A stretch of 64,000 nucleotides of DNA from Pectobacterium carotovorum (GTDB lineage Bacteria > Pseudomonadota > Gammaproteobacteria > Enterobacterales > Enterobacteriaceae): positions 806,001-870,000 of the forward strand of contig NZ_JAXAFK010000001.1 of NCBI RefSeq assembly GCF_033898505.1, in the 5' to 3' direction. A model generated the notes under the pieces. The model was given only the letters and a program-made list of their open reading frames with translations. It did no database searches and had not been told where the DNA came from. The first letter of the stretch is position 1. The number at the start of each line of letters is the position of its first letter. Below, one piece after another: positions 36,132 to 46,294 of the stretch. Position numbers and translations under genes: made by a program.

Positions 36132-37022
36132 ATGCTTAAGGATAATTTCACCGATCTGTACTATTTAATTGTTGTTGCCGAGGAGCAAAGCTTTACGCGA
36201 GCCGCCGCAAGGCTGGGCGTTTCTCAGTCAGCGCTTAGCCATGCCATCAAAGGGCTGGAAGAACGGTTAGGCGTGCGATTATTAACACGAACCACGCGTA
36301 GTGTTGCTCCCACAGAAGCCTGCGAGTCATTAATTAATGGTATCAGCCCCCGCTTGCAAGAAATTGAGGAGCATTTAGCCGCACTTGCAGATAAAAGTAA
36401 CGATATCAAAGGCAATATTCGGATCACCTTGGGTGAACATGCGCTTCATTCTACCGTTTGGCCACTGCTGGAAAAATTTGCTCACGATTACCCCGATATT
36501 CACATTGAGCTGAATATCAATAATGGGATGACCGATATTGTCAGTGGCCGTTTTGACGCGGGTGTTAGGCTTGGCGAGCATCTTGCCAGAGATATGGTTG
36601 CGGTAAGAATAGGGCCTGACTGGCGCATGTGTGTGGTGGGATCGCCAGATTATTTAGCAAAAAAGGGCATTCCTGAAACGCCACATGATTTGCATCAGCA
36701 CAATTGCATTAATATGCGTTTGCCGACGATGGGGGGATTATATGCCTGGGAATTTGCTAAAGGGGAACAGCAAATCCGGGTCAGAGTCGAAGGGCAACTG
36801 ACTTTTAATAATCTTGTTTCACGGGTGAATGCGGCAATATCCGGTTTGGGATTATCCATTGTTCCAGAAGATGCCATTGAACAAGCCGTGGCTGAAGGCA
36901 AATTGGTTAAGGTTCTGGAGGATTGGTGTGAACCTTTTCCCGGTTATTTTCTTTATTATCCCAGCCGTAAACAGCATACTTCCGCTTTTGTTAAGCTCAT
37001 TGAAGCCATGCGTTATCAATAA
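36132..37022 (+). CDS. LysR-family transcriptional regulator
   Basis: A 296-residue regulator with an N-terminal winged helix-turn-helix (LYYLIVVAEEQSFTRAAARL, GVSQSALSHAIKGLEERLGV) and a LysR effector domain of the CrgA/DsdC-like type that often controls oxidoreductases. Divergent from the NAD(P)-binding gene at 34.9 kb and convergent with the flavodoxin gene. No strong ribosome site is visible before the ATG. Confidence 0.87.
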   Translation: MLKDNFTDLYYLIVVAEEQSFTRAAARLGVSQSALSHAIKGLEERLGVRLLTRTTRSVAPTEACESLINGISPRLQEIEEHLAALADKSNDIKGNIRITLGEHALHSTVWPLLEKFAHDYPDIHIELNINNGMTDIVSGRFDAGVRLGEHLARDMVAVRIGPDWRMCVVGSPDYLAKKGIPETPHDLHQHNCINMRLPTMGGLYAWEFAKGEQQIRVRVEGQLTFNNLVSRVNAAISGLGLSIVPEDAIEQAVAEGKLVKVLEDWCEPFPGYFLYYPSRKQHTSAFVKLIEAMRYQ

Positions 37023-37023
37023 G

Positions 37024-37048
37024 ATGAGGGCGATATAGCTGCCCTCAT
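37024..37048. terminator. Hairpin between convergent lysR and flavodoxin genes
   Basis: ATGAGGGC pairs with GCCCTCAT around an 8-9 base loop in the 31-base gap between stops. Confidence 0.55.
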
Positions 37049-37053
37049 GTAAA

Positions 37054-37647
37054 TCAGCTGGTTTGGATCGTGTCTAGCCAGCGAGCCACTGTTTCTGTCG
37101 TTTTTCTTTCCTGATCGCATTCAATCGTCAGTGGTTGTTCCCATTTATTCCCCGGTGTCAGGGCAGCAAGAATCTCCTTGCTGTTGCCGAGACCATATCC
37201 TCCGTGGGTAATGAAAGGAATCAGAGTCTTACCCGTTAGATTATGTGTGCTGAGAAAGGTCTGGACGATTGGCGGAACGGTCGTCCCCCAGACGGGGAAA
37301 CCTAGATAAATCGTCTGATAACGATCGATATTGGTGACGCCATTTTTTAATGGCGGCCTTATTCCACGATCGCGTTCATCTTTAGCCTGAGCCACGGTCT
37401 GGAAATAGTCATCTGGATAAGGTGTGGCCGATTCAATTTCAAAAAGGTCAGTTTTCAGATTGCGATGAATCACGCCAGCGATGACCCGTGTATTACCACT
37501 TCTGGAAAAGTACGCGACCAAAATACGACGGCTATTTTGAGTCTTGGTCGCGTCAGCCGCGCTGGATGGCAGCGCGACGTTTGCCAGCGTTAATCCTGCC
37601 AGAGCGGTAATCAGTCTCCTTCGGGTGAAATCATGTTCGTTGGTCAT
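37054..37647 (-). CDS. Tat-exported flavodoxin-like protein
   Basis: A 197-residue flavodoxin fold. The N-terminus has a twin-arginine signal (FTRRRLITALAGLTLANVAL) cut near SSAA, implying export of a folded FMN-bearing protein. The FMN phosphate loop YFSRSGNTR sits at about residues 46-54, and IYLGFPVWGTTVPP and FITHGGYGLGN match the flavodoxin_4 family. It probably reduces quinones or periplasmic partners. It precedes an MFS gene on the same strand by 52 bases (MFS upstream), so the two may share a transcript. Confidence 0.83.
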   Translation of the reverse strand: MTNEHDFTRRRLITALAGLTLANVALPSSAADATKTQNSRRILVAYFSRSGNTRVIAGVIHRNLKTDLFEIESATPYPDDYFQTVAQAKDERDRGIRPPLKNGVTNIDRYQTIYLGFPVWGTTVPPIVQTFLSTHNLTGKTLIPFITHGGYGLGNSKEILAALTPGNKWEQPLTIECDQERKTTETVARWLDTIQTS

Positions 37648-37699
37648 GGCCTCAGATTCCTTATCGTTCCAATGATGGACAGATTTGATGCGTGCTTCG

Positions 37700-38899
37700 C
37701 TAACTGTCCGTTTTTGTGACTCGCGCGGTCAGCGCGATGAGGGCACTGGCTGCGGTAAACAGGGCGATGATCCACGCCATCGTCCACGGTGTCCCATCGC
37801 TTAGTAGCGCAAGCAGGAGCGAGGAGATAATGCCGCTGCCGTACTGGAGCGATCCGATCAGGGCTGAGGCTGAACCAGCAATATTGGGCACCGCATCCAG
37901 TGCGGCGGCGGTAGAGGTTGCAGCGATGATGCCGTTCATCGAAAAGAAGACGAACACCGAAACCACAATCAGCACGACTCCCCCGATATGCAGCTTTGCG
38001 CCGATAGCCAGAATGAACGATGCGGCGGCTGCGATCAGCACGGCAAATTTAAGCAGCCTTTCCAGCGAGTAGCGCTGAACCAGACGGCGGTTTACCACGC
38101 TCATGCCCATCACGCCGACAATATTTAGCGCAAATAACCAGCCGTAATGCTGCGGATCGATACCGAAGTAGGTGATGTAGACAAAGGCCGAACCGGTAAT
38201 AAAGGCGTAGGCGGCGACATAATAGAATGTCAGGCATAAGGTGAAACGCATGAAGTTAGCGTTCGTCAGCAGGGCATAATAGTTGCGGAAAGCGCTGGGC
38301 AATGACGCTTTCACCCGCCTGTCTTCGGGGAGCGTTTCCGGCAGCCAGCGTAATGAAATCAGCATCGCGAGGCCAATTACTGCCAGCAGCCAAAAAATGG
38401 CATGCCATGATGTCACTTTGATTAACTGCCCGCCGAGGAGTGGCCCGGCAATCGGTGCAATCGCCATTATGATAATGAGCGTCGAGAGCATTTGTGCGGC
38501 GCGGGTGCGGCTAAAGAGGTCGCGAATCATCGCGCGAGCCAGCATCGGGCCTGTACACGCGCCCAGCGCCTGGAAGACTCGCCAAAAAACGATTTGCGAC
38601 ATATCCGTAGACAGGGCGCAGCCGACAGAGCCGATGATAAACAGGACCATACCAATAAACAGCGGCACCCGACGCCCCAGATGATCGCTTAACGGCCCCC
38701 AAATCAGCTGCGCGATGCAAAAGCCGATTAAAAAGCCGGTGATGGTTAGCTCCGCATTCCCCTGTAAATCCTTCGCCATGACGGGCATAGCGGGTAAATA
38801 AATGTCTGTCGATAAGGAGGTAAATGCCATTAGTGCACTGAGAATGGCAATAAAAAATAGCCCTGACGTTTTTTCCGGGCGTGTTTGAACCTGAGTCAT
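37700..38899 (-). CDS. Bcr/CflA-family MFS multidrug exporter
   Basis: A 12-helix MFS protein of 399 residues with STDIYLPAMPVMAKDL, WGPLSDHLGRRVPLF and RVFQALGACTGPMLARAMIRDL, the hallmarks of the Bcr/CflA drug:H+ antiporter group. It is the second such exporter in the window (the other at 26.1 kb). Upstream of the Tat flavodoxin gene, same strand. Substrate unknown. Confidence 0.87.
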   Translation of the reverse strand: MTQVQTRPEKTSGLFFIAILSALMAFTSLSTDIYLPAMPVMAKDLQGNAELTITGFLIGFCIAQLIWGPLSDHLGRRVPLFIGMVLFIIGSVGCALSTDMSQIVFWRVFQALGACTGPMLARAMIRDLFSRTRAAQMLSTLIIIMAIAPIAGPLLGGQLIKVTSWHAIFWLLAVIGLAMLISLRWLPETLPEDRRVKASLPSAFRNYYALLTNANFMRFTLCLTFYYVAAYAFITGSAFVYITYFGIDPQHYGWLFALNIVGVMGMSVVNRRLVQRYSLERLLKFAVLIAAAASFILAIGAKLHIGGVVLIVVSVFVFFSMNGIIAATSTAAALDAVPNIAGSASALIGSLQYGSGIISSLLLALLSDGTPWTMAWIIALFTAASALIALTARVTKTDS

Positions 38900-39067
38900 A
38901 TCTATCCATCTGGCTTTATATTCTTCAGGCTATATTATCGGGATTACGTCCGGTGATAATCGGGCGCAATAGGATAGACGCTATGAATCGTATTCATAAA
39001 TTCGCGGGGATTTAAGCAGGAAAGGGGGCGTAACCCCCGTGAATGTAAACGACACCAGTTTAGATCG

Positions 39068-40294
39068 TTATCGGGTAACCCGCTTCCATCTTGGCAGGTG
39101 GGCGAATGCGATGGCGACAACGATGATGCCGCCAGCCAGAAAGAAGGTGAGCTGCATGCCATTCGCGAGGGAAGCGGGAGCGGCATGGGTAAAATCTTCC
39201 GTGCCGGCCCCCAGCGCGAAGGCTTGTCCCATGATTGAGGCACCCGCGATCAGCCCAATGTTGCGCGACAGGTTAAGCAGGCCGGAAACGGTCCCGCGCT
39301 GGTTCCCGGGAACCTCGGCAAGGGTCGCAGTGTTGTTTGCTGCCTGAAAGAGCTGGTAGCCCGGCGTCAGGATAGTAATGGCAAGGATATAGCCTGCAAC
39401 GCCGAGCAGGTTGGGTAAGATCGCTAACATAAAGGTGCCAGTGACCGCGAGAGAGAGCCCGGCGATAAGAGCCCGCTCAAACCCCCAGGTATCGACCAGT
39501 CGCCCTGACGGAACCCCGATAAAGATTGCAATGGCGGGGCCAATGGCCATCACCAGTCCCACCAGCGTGTCCTTCAGTCCCAGACCCGAGCCAAGATAGT
39601 AGGGCCCAACGACTAACGTCGTCATCATGACGGAGGAGACGGCCGCATTGACGATGAGATTCGGCAAAATTGTGGTCGGTGAGAGACCTGAGTTCTGCGT
39701 TTTCTCCTTAACCGGCGTATCTGGCAGCAGAGCGAAAGCCAGAAACAGAACGATCGTGACCAGCGGGATCTGTACCCAGAATAGGCTACGCCATCCTGCC
39801 GCCGTAAGCAGGACACCGCCGACAGAAGGGCCAAGCGCGGTACCCAGTGCAGATACCGTTCCCAGTATCCCCATCGCTCGCCCGACGTGATTTTCACCGG
39901 CCGTCTGCCTCAGCAGCGCCATGCTGAGCGTCATCAGGAAGGCCGCGCCGATCCCCTGAAGCGCTCTTGCCCCGATAAGCGACCACAGCTGGGGGGCAAC
40001 GGCACACAGCAGCGACGCAACGGCGAAAAGCCCAAGCCCTGCAATGAAAACGGGCTTCAGCCCATAGCGATCGCCCAGGCGACCCGCGATCACAACGGAA
40101 AGTGCCATAGCTGCAAGATAGGCGATGACGACGGCCTGCACCTGTGCAAATGGCGCAGAAAATATTTCTGTCAGCGTTGGAAGGGCGATGTTGGCAATAC
40201 TCGTTCCCAGCGAGGCTGACAGTATCGAGAGTGCCAGTGTGAGGGTAATCCCCGGTTTAGCTTGCTCGGGTTCGCCTGGTCGATGAGTTACCAT
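39068..40294 (-). CDS. MFS exporter under MerR control
   Basis: A 12-helix MFS protein of 408 residues with SIANIALPTLTEIF, AGRLGDRYGLKPVF and ARALQGIGAAFLMTLSMAL, similar to DHA1/DHA2-type drug exporters. AAGGATAAAAA precedes the ATG. Its promoter region between 40295 and 40360 carries a MerR-type operator with a 19-bp spacer, and the divergent gene encodes a MerR-family activator, so it is probably switched on by the compound it exports. Confidence 0.86.
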   Translation of the reverse strand: MVTHRPGEPEQAKPGITLTLALSILSASLGTSIANIALPTLTEIFSAPFAQVQAVVIAYLAAMALSVVIAGRLGDRYGLKPVFIAGLGLFAVASLLCAVAPQLWSLIGARALQGIGAAFLMTLSMALLRQTAGENHVGRAMGILGTVSALGTALGPSVGGVLLTAAGWRSLFWVQIPLVTIVLFLAFALLPDTPVKEKTQNSGLSPTTILPNLIVNAAVSSVMMTTLVVGPYYLGSGLGLKDTLVGLVMAIGPAIAIFIGVPSGRLVDTWGFERALIAGLSLAVTGTFMLAILPNLLGVAGYILAITILTPGYQLFQAANNTATLAEVPGNQRGTVSGLLNLSRNIGLIAGASIMGQAFALGAGTEDFTHAAPASLANGMQLTFFLAGGIIVVAIAFAHLPRWKRVTR

Positions 40295-40327
40295 TTTTTA
40301 TCCTTGTCAGAATGTGGGTTCCAGAGC

Positions 40328-40358
40328 ATGCTACAAATTAAAGTCGACTTGAGGTCAA
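40328..40358 (-). promoter_or_regulatory. MerR-type promoter/operator of the MFS gene
   Basis: On the minus strand a -35 TTGACC and a -10 TAGCAT are separated by 19 bases, the long spacer typical of MerR-activated promoters. The spacer is centred on the perfect palindrome AAGTCGACTT (40341-40350), and its left half CCTCAAGT equals the left half of the SoxR box. The merR-like gene starts just 3 bases beyond, so the protein also controls itself. Confidence 0.75.
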
Positions 40359-40360
40359 GC

Positions 40361-40807
40361 ATGAAATTTCTGGATATTGGCGAAATCGCGGAGAAGAGTG
40401 GGATCACGCCTTCGGCGCTGCGTTACTACGAGGAGATTGGGCTGATTGCTTCGGTATCCCGACATGGGCTGCGGCGGCAGTTTCCTGCCGACGTGCTGCT
40501 GCAACTCAGACTGATCACGCTGGGGAAATCGGCGGGATTTTCACTACAGGAAATCGCCGGCATGTTTAACAAGAATGGGATGCCGGATTTGCCCCGCACT
40601 GTGCTGCATAAGAAGGCTGATGAAATCGACCAGCAAATTCATGAGCTGAAGATATTGCGCGACACGCTGCGGCACGTCGCCGACTGTCCTGCGCCATCGC
40701 ATATGGAATGCCCGACGTTCAGGAAGCTCGTTGAAACCACGCACCGAAGGCGGGATAAAGCGAGCAAGCCAGCCACTCGCAAGGCGCCTCAGAAGACGAA
40801 AAAATAA
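40361..40807 (+). CDS. MerR-family transcriptional regulator
   Basis: A 148-residue MerR activator: the N-terminal winged helix (FLDIGEIAEKSGITPSALRY, YEEIGLI) at residues 1-70, a long coiled-coil dimer helix at about 80-108, then C109 and C117 (ADCPAPSHMECPTF) and a basic tail. The SoxR iron-sulfur cysteine cluster is absent. The two cysteines could bind a metal or react with an electrophile. GAGG lies 7 bases before ATG 40361; the longer upstream reading would overlap the MFS gene. Ends at a terminator. Confidence 0.87.
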   Translation: MKFLDIGEIAEKSGITPSALRYYEEIGLIASVSRHGLRRQFPADVLLQLRLITLGKSAGFSLQEIAGMFNKNGMPDLPRTVLHKKADEIDQQIHELKILRDTLRHVADCPAPSHMECPTFRKLVETTHRRRDKASKPATRKAPQKTKK

Positions 40808-40811
40808 AGCG

Positions 40812-40839
40812 CAATCCGCCGTTCGTGGCGGATTTTTTA
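40812..40839 (+). terminator. Intrinsic terminator of the merR-like gene
   Basis: AATCCGCC pairs with GGCGGATT around a GTTCGT loop and is followed by a T-run. Confidence 0.85.
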
Positions 40840-41006
40840 TATCGCCAGACCCGCGCGTACCGGATATGCAACCGGTTTCTTATTTCTGTTCATGCCCTCT
40901 TTTTTCCTCTAGAATTTCTGCCATTCGGGCCGCACTGAATCAAATCAACATCATGCAGACCCACAACGTTAAAGAATCATCATCGATAAATCACCAGCAT
41001 TGATAA

Positions 41007-42455
<1,449 letters not shown>

Positions 42456-42464
42456 ATGGCTGTT

Positions 42465-42502
42465 TCCCGATGCTGAGGTGATGGGCATCGGGAATGTTTT
42501 TA
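42465..42502 (+). terminator. Intrinsic terminator of the GH1 gene
   Basis: CCCGATGC pairs with GCATCGGG around an 11-base loop and is followed by AATGTTTTTAT. Confidence 0.8.
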
Positions 42503-42641
42503 TGTGGACTTTTCCCGTTGTTTTGCGCTGAGGTAAGCTCGCATTTTTTGAGCGATTTCTTCTTCGAGAGCGCTCATCGCATGACTGCATGCTGTTGCTA
42601 AGCGGGCAGGGGATTCCAACGCTTAACACGTTCCCGGATCG

Positions 42642-44036
42642 TCATGAATCCTTTTTCAGGACGATCTTCACGTCCCTAAAATTGAGACGGAAGTGTGCGC
42701 CCCGGTTCCTAACCGCTGGCAGTAATTCGGCATAGCCGCCATGTATAGCCATGATTTTCTGTACAAGATCCAAGCCCAGTCCAGCGCCGCGCCCGTCGTT
42801 TTTAACCCGATGGAAGGGTTCAAATATTCTTTCCCGTTCTGCTTCAGGAATACCGTCCCCTTCGTCAAGTACATCAATATTTCCTTCGAGCCCGATTCTG
42901 ACGGCGATCGTTCCCCTTTGACCGCCGTAGCTAATGGCATTTTGGATCAAATTAGTGAGTGCGCGCTCTATCGCGAATATGTCTGCTTTCACCCAAGCCT
43001 GAGCCACCTCGCTTTCCAAAGCGATCTCATATCCCGCACTCACCGCGAGCGGGGCGATATCACCGACGAGACGCTCAATGACTTCGACAACGTTGACGGT
43101 TTCAAACGAGGTACTGCTATTTTCAAACCGATGCAGGTCAAGCAATTGGCCGCTTAGCACCGTAAGCCTCGAGGTATCGGCGAGCAAACGGGTTTTTATT
43201 GCCCCAGAGGGAAGGCCGGAAAGCCGGGTGTTTAAGATAGCGATGGGGGTGCGTAATTCATGGGCGGCATTGGCTAAAAATCGCTTATGCGATTCATACC
43301 CTTCGTCTAATCGGTCAAATGCGCCATTGACCGTGTCTATAAAGGGTAAAATTTCTGTCGGGACGCCTTGTTTACTAAGATGCATTCCTCTGCGGTTGTA
43401 GTCGATCGCCGCAGCGTCTTCCGAGGCTCGGCTTATCCCTGCGAGTGTCCGTTTGACAACCCACGGTGTGGTGATAAGCACGACGACGATGATGACTAAG
43501 GAAAGAAAACCCACCACCACAAGATTTTTTACCGAAACTATCTGGAGTGCTTCTAAAAAGGTCACCGGTGTTTGTGCCGTCGTCATAACCTTAATCTCTC
43601 CGGCCTGTGACTGCGCCCATTGTACGGTTCCGAGAGGGGCCTCCGACTTTCCGATATCCTGTCCCAAATCGGCGTAGGCAATTGCGTCCAGCGCTGACAT
43701 GGCGGAATCTATGTTTTTCGGTGGCGATCCATAGGTAATCTGTTGGCCGCGACTATCACGAACGACAAACCAAAATTTTGTGTCGCCACCCAAATAGTGA
43801 TGCAATTCCGGACTTGCCTGTATGATCAGCTTACCCGCAGAGTCCCGTGTCACTGAATCAGCCACCGCGTTTACCGCAGCGTAAGAGTCAGTCCCATAGT
43901 AGATTTTCCCCTTATGCCAGAGGCTTGCCTCCACAACTAATTGCGCCAGACCTAAAATAACGATCAGAACAATCTGGGCACCGATAACCAGGCTTGTAAG
44001 TCGCCAGCGTAACGAATGAGGTTGGAATAGTTTCAC
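42642..44036 (-). CDS. Sensor histidine kinase of an OmpR-type system
   Basis: Inner-membrane kinase of 464 residues: TM1 about 15-35, a periplasmic sensor of about 130 residues, TM2 about 168-190, a HAMP-like linker, the phospho-acceptor H259 in AHELRTP, then an ATPase domain with N box (LTNLIQNAISYGG), G1 (DEGDGIPEAERERIFEPFHR) and G2 (GRGAGLGLDLVQKI). Its start overlaps the stop of the response-regulator gene (ATGA). Overall resembles TctE/QseC/PmrB-class kinases. Signal unknown. Confidence 0.9.
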   Translation of the reverse strand: MKLFQPHSLRWRLTSLVIGAQIVLIVILGLAQLVVEASLWHKGKIYYGTDSYAAVNAVADSVTRDSAGKLIIQASPELHHYLGGDTKFWFVVRDSRGQQITYGSPPKNIDSAMSALDAIAYADLGQDIGKSEAPLGTVQWAQSQAGEIKVMTTAQTPVTFLEALQIVSVKNLVVVGFLSLVIIVVVLITTPWVVKRTLAGISRASEDAAAIDYNRRGMHLSKQGVPTEILPFIDTVNGAFDRLDEGYESHKRFLANAAHELRTPIAILNTRLSGLPSGAIKTRLLADTSRLTVLSGQLLDLHRFENSSTSFETVNVVEVIERLVGDIAPLAVSAGYEIALESEVAQAWVKADIFAIERALTNLIQNAISYGGQRGTIAVRIGLEGNIDVLDEGDGIPEAERERIFEPFHRVKNDGRGAGLGLDLVQKIMAIHGGYAELLPAVRNRGAHFRLNFRDVKIVLKKDS

Positions 44037-44707
44037 GTGGATTCCCTGAGAAAGTATCCTACGCCCCGGACACCTGTTACTTCCAGACCGCTATTCGCGT
44101 CCGAAAGCTTGTGCCGAAGCCGAGAGACATGTGTATCCAATGCATTAGGCTGTACTTCATCGTCAATGGAAAAGACGGCTTCCATCAACGATCGCCTTTG
44201 TACTACCTGACCAAAACGGCGAAGCAGGCACATGAGCACTAACGTTTCTCTACGGGTCAAAATCAAAGCGACGCCATCCACACTCGCTTCATCATTCACG
44301 TAATCGAAGGCTAAACGACCAAAAGTGACTTTATCGGATAGAAGGTTCGCTGGGCGTCGAACCAGTGCTTTAAGCCGAGCAAACAGTTCACTTACATCGA
44401 AAGGTTTAGTGAGATAGTCATCGGCTCCACCTTCTAACCCTTCGATGCGGTCGTCTACGCTGCCACGGGCCGATAAGACGAGAACAGGAATGGCATTAGC
44501 AGCGGATCGCCAGCGCTTTAACAAGGTTAAACCGTCGCCCTCAGGTAATTTTCTGTCCAGGATGATGACATCATACGGAAAACTTGAAACGGCAACTGCC
44601 GCTTCATTCAGTGTCTCAGCATGATCGACAATAACATGATGACGACCAAGTGCATCACTCAGAGCGGATGCCATTTCCGGCTCATCTTCTACCAACAAAA
44701 CTTTCAT
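44033..44707 (-). CDS. OmpR/PhoB-family response regulator
   Basis: A 224-residue regulator: receiver domain with E7/D8 acidic residues, phospho-acceptor D51 (VIILDRKLPEGDG) and K in YLTKPF; then a winged-helix DNA-binding domain (residues 125-222, LTRRETLVLMCLLRR, DTHVSRLRHKL, TGVRGVGYFL). It is the first gene of the two-component operon and is divergent from a small lipoprotein gene (44927), a plausible target. Target DNA not identified. Confidence 0.92.
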   Translation of the reverse strand: MKVLLVEDEPEMASALSDALGRHHVIVDHAETLNEAAVAVSSFPYDVIILDRKLPEGDGLTLLKRWRSAANAIPVLVLSARGSVDDRIEGLEGGADDYLTKPFDVSELFARLKALVRRPANLLSDKVTFGRLAFDYVNDEASVDGVALILTRRETLVLMCLLRRFGQVVQRRSLMEAVFSIDDEVQPNALDTHVSRLRHKLSDANSGLEVTGVRGVGYFLREST

Positions 44708-44926
44708 AGAATCAACTGCGATTTCAGAAATATGGAGTCGATTCTAGCAGCATATATTTGATATACGTAAATCAAATAAGGCGGGAGCGGACGACAGACT
44801 AACGACAGATACGGCAGGCAGAATAGCGGGTGAATCCGATGAAATAGAAATTAACACATCGCCATACCATTTCTGTTTCAACAATTATCTCGCTAAATCC
44901 CGAGTATCTTAAGGAGTAGGCTCGAA

Positions 44927-45262
44927 ATGAAATATGTAAAATCTGCCGCTATGCTGTTATCCGTTCTCTCCATCGTTGCATGCAGTTCACTGGAAGCGGC
45001 ATCTGCAAAAAAAGATTATTCTTTCTATTTAGCTCAAAATGATTCGGGTTTCGGACAGAAGAATGGAACGCTCGATCAAGGGGGATATCTTAATGTTACC
45101 TATCAGGGTGAGACGTTTACCGGTAGAAATGCGAACAACGTGATTGAAGCTAAAGGAAATAAAGGCAACAAACTGGTTTGTTCGTATGAAATGCCAGCTG
45201 AAACTGGTATCGGAAACTGTAAATTGTCCAATGGCACTGTCCTGAAAATGAAATTTGAGTAA
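44927..45262 (+). CDS. Small putative lipoprotein, unknown function
   Basis: A 111-residue exported protein. The signal ends SIVACSS, a plausible lipobox, giving a lipoprotein of about 92 residues rich in Asn, Gly and Lys. It has a pair of cysteines (LVCSYEM and GNCKLSN) that could form a disulfide. AAGGAG lies 10 bases before the ATG. Not recognised as a known family. Divergent from the two-component system across 219 bases, hence perhaps controlled by it. Confidence 0.72.
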   Translation: MKYVKSAAMLLSVLSIVACSSLEAASAKKDYSFYLAQNDSGFGQKNGTLDQGGYLNVTYQGETFTGRNANNVIEAKGNKGNKLVCSYEMPAETGIGNCKLSNGTVLKMKFE

Positions 45263-45341
45263 ACCGCTTTCGGTAAGCGGCTAATAGCAATCGTGATTGG
45301 CCGCTTCACCTGGGTATGGTGAGATTAATGCGTCAAACCCA

Positions 45342-45376
45342 AAAAAACCGTTTAAGTTCTCTTAAGAGGTTTTTTA
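45342..45376. terminator. Intrinsic terminator after the small lipoprotein gene
   Basis: AAAAAACC pairs with GGTTTTTT, with the inner TTAAG/CTTAA stem and a TTCT loop; T- and A-runs allow action in both directions. A second weaker hairpin (AAGCGGC/GCCGCTT) lies closer to the stop at 45272-45306. The remaining gap to 45634 is the promoter and leader of the cold-shock-domain gene. Confidence 0.75.
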
Positions 45377-45634
45377 ATGTGGTTCTCTTGGTGGGCTGCC
45401 TTTGCCGGTAATTCTTTAATATTTAAACTAAAAGCTACATCCCTTTCTGTCAACACCGTCCGAATGCCCGCCGTTTAGCCTGAGTGCTATAGTTAATTTT
45501 GGCGTTGGTCAGCGCTCCTTTGCTGAGTAGAGATTTATCATCAAAACTTAACCCAAAGACGTAGTCTGCGCAGGCAATGTGCTTTACACTGCGCGCTGCA
45601 AAAACTGAGTAGATAAACGATTAAGTAGGCGGTA

Positions 45635-46117
45635 ATGGCGATGAACGGAACGATCACAACCTGGTTTAAAGATAAAGGTTTTGGATTCATTAAAGATGAA
45701 AACGGCGATAACCGTTATTTTCATGTGATTAAGGTCGCCAACCCCGATCTGATTAAGAAAGATGCGGCGGTCACTTTCGAACCCACCACGAATAACAAAG
45801 GCTTGTCAGCGTATGCTGTGAAAGTCTTACCAGAAAGCAAATACATCTATATCGCAGGTGAGCGTCTTAAGCTCGCGTCGATCAAGTCTTATCTGGTTTA
45901 TAGCGAAGAAGTGCCTGCCGAGACCCGCATTGATAAAGAAAATGCGGTACTGTCTGTGGGGATACTGATGAATAGCATCAAGCCGAAATCCGCGGCTAAG
46001 CCCGGTGAAATGCGTTCTCTGAAAAAACTGGCGATCACCACCTTTCAGGGAACGACGCTCATTTTCTCGGAAGATGAGATAGACATCGACGCTACGGTAA
46101 AACTGCTCAAGGTCTGA
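45635..46117 (+). CDS. Cold-shock-domain protein with a C-terminal extension
   Basis: A 160-residue protein. Residues 1-65 are a cold-shock (OB-fold, RNA/ssDNA-binding) domain with the RNP1-type motif KGFGFIKDE and the RYFHV stretch replacing RNP2 VFVHF. The remaining 95 residues are not recognised; they contain YIYIAGERLKLASIKSYLVY and end in an acidic stretch. Usual CspA-type proteins are 70 residues, so this is a fusion. Two in-frame ATGs (45635, 45641) are possible. An imperfect hairpin without T-run (46138-46175) follows the stop. Confidence 0.78.
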   Translation: MAMNGTITTWFKDKGFGFIKDENGDNRYFHVIKVANPDLIKKDAAVTFEPTTNNKGLSAYAVKVLPESKYIYIAGERLKLASIKSYLVYSEEVPAETRIDKENAVLSVGILMNSIKPKSAAKPGEMRSLKKLAITTFQGTTLIFSEDEIDIDATVKLLKV

Positions 46118-46248
46118 AATCATTCGGACTGACCCTGTGCCGATGTTCTTCGCTAGTATAAGCAGAATGTCGGCATCGCTTCTGATAAATCCCTCCAAAC
46201 TCAAGCCATACCGCGATCGCGTCCTGCAATCTGGTACTACCTCAAAAA

Positions 46249-46269
46249 TTACAGGTATAATCCTGTAAA
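46249..46269 (+). promoter_or_regulatory. Palindrome enclosing a TATAAT box upstream of yaiL
   Basis: TTACAGG-TATAAT-CCTGTAA is a perfect 7-base inverted repeat around a consensus -10 box, 26 bases before yaiL. The -35 is weak. A repressor bound here would block the promoter. Confidence 0.5.
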
Positions 46270-46294
46270 TTATTCAACGGGTTTAGAAACGACA

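Noticed and set aside
40361..40807. MerR-like protein as SoxR
   Set aside because: The operator half resembles a SoxR box, but the four-cysteine iron-sulfur cluster of SoxR is missing.
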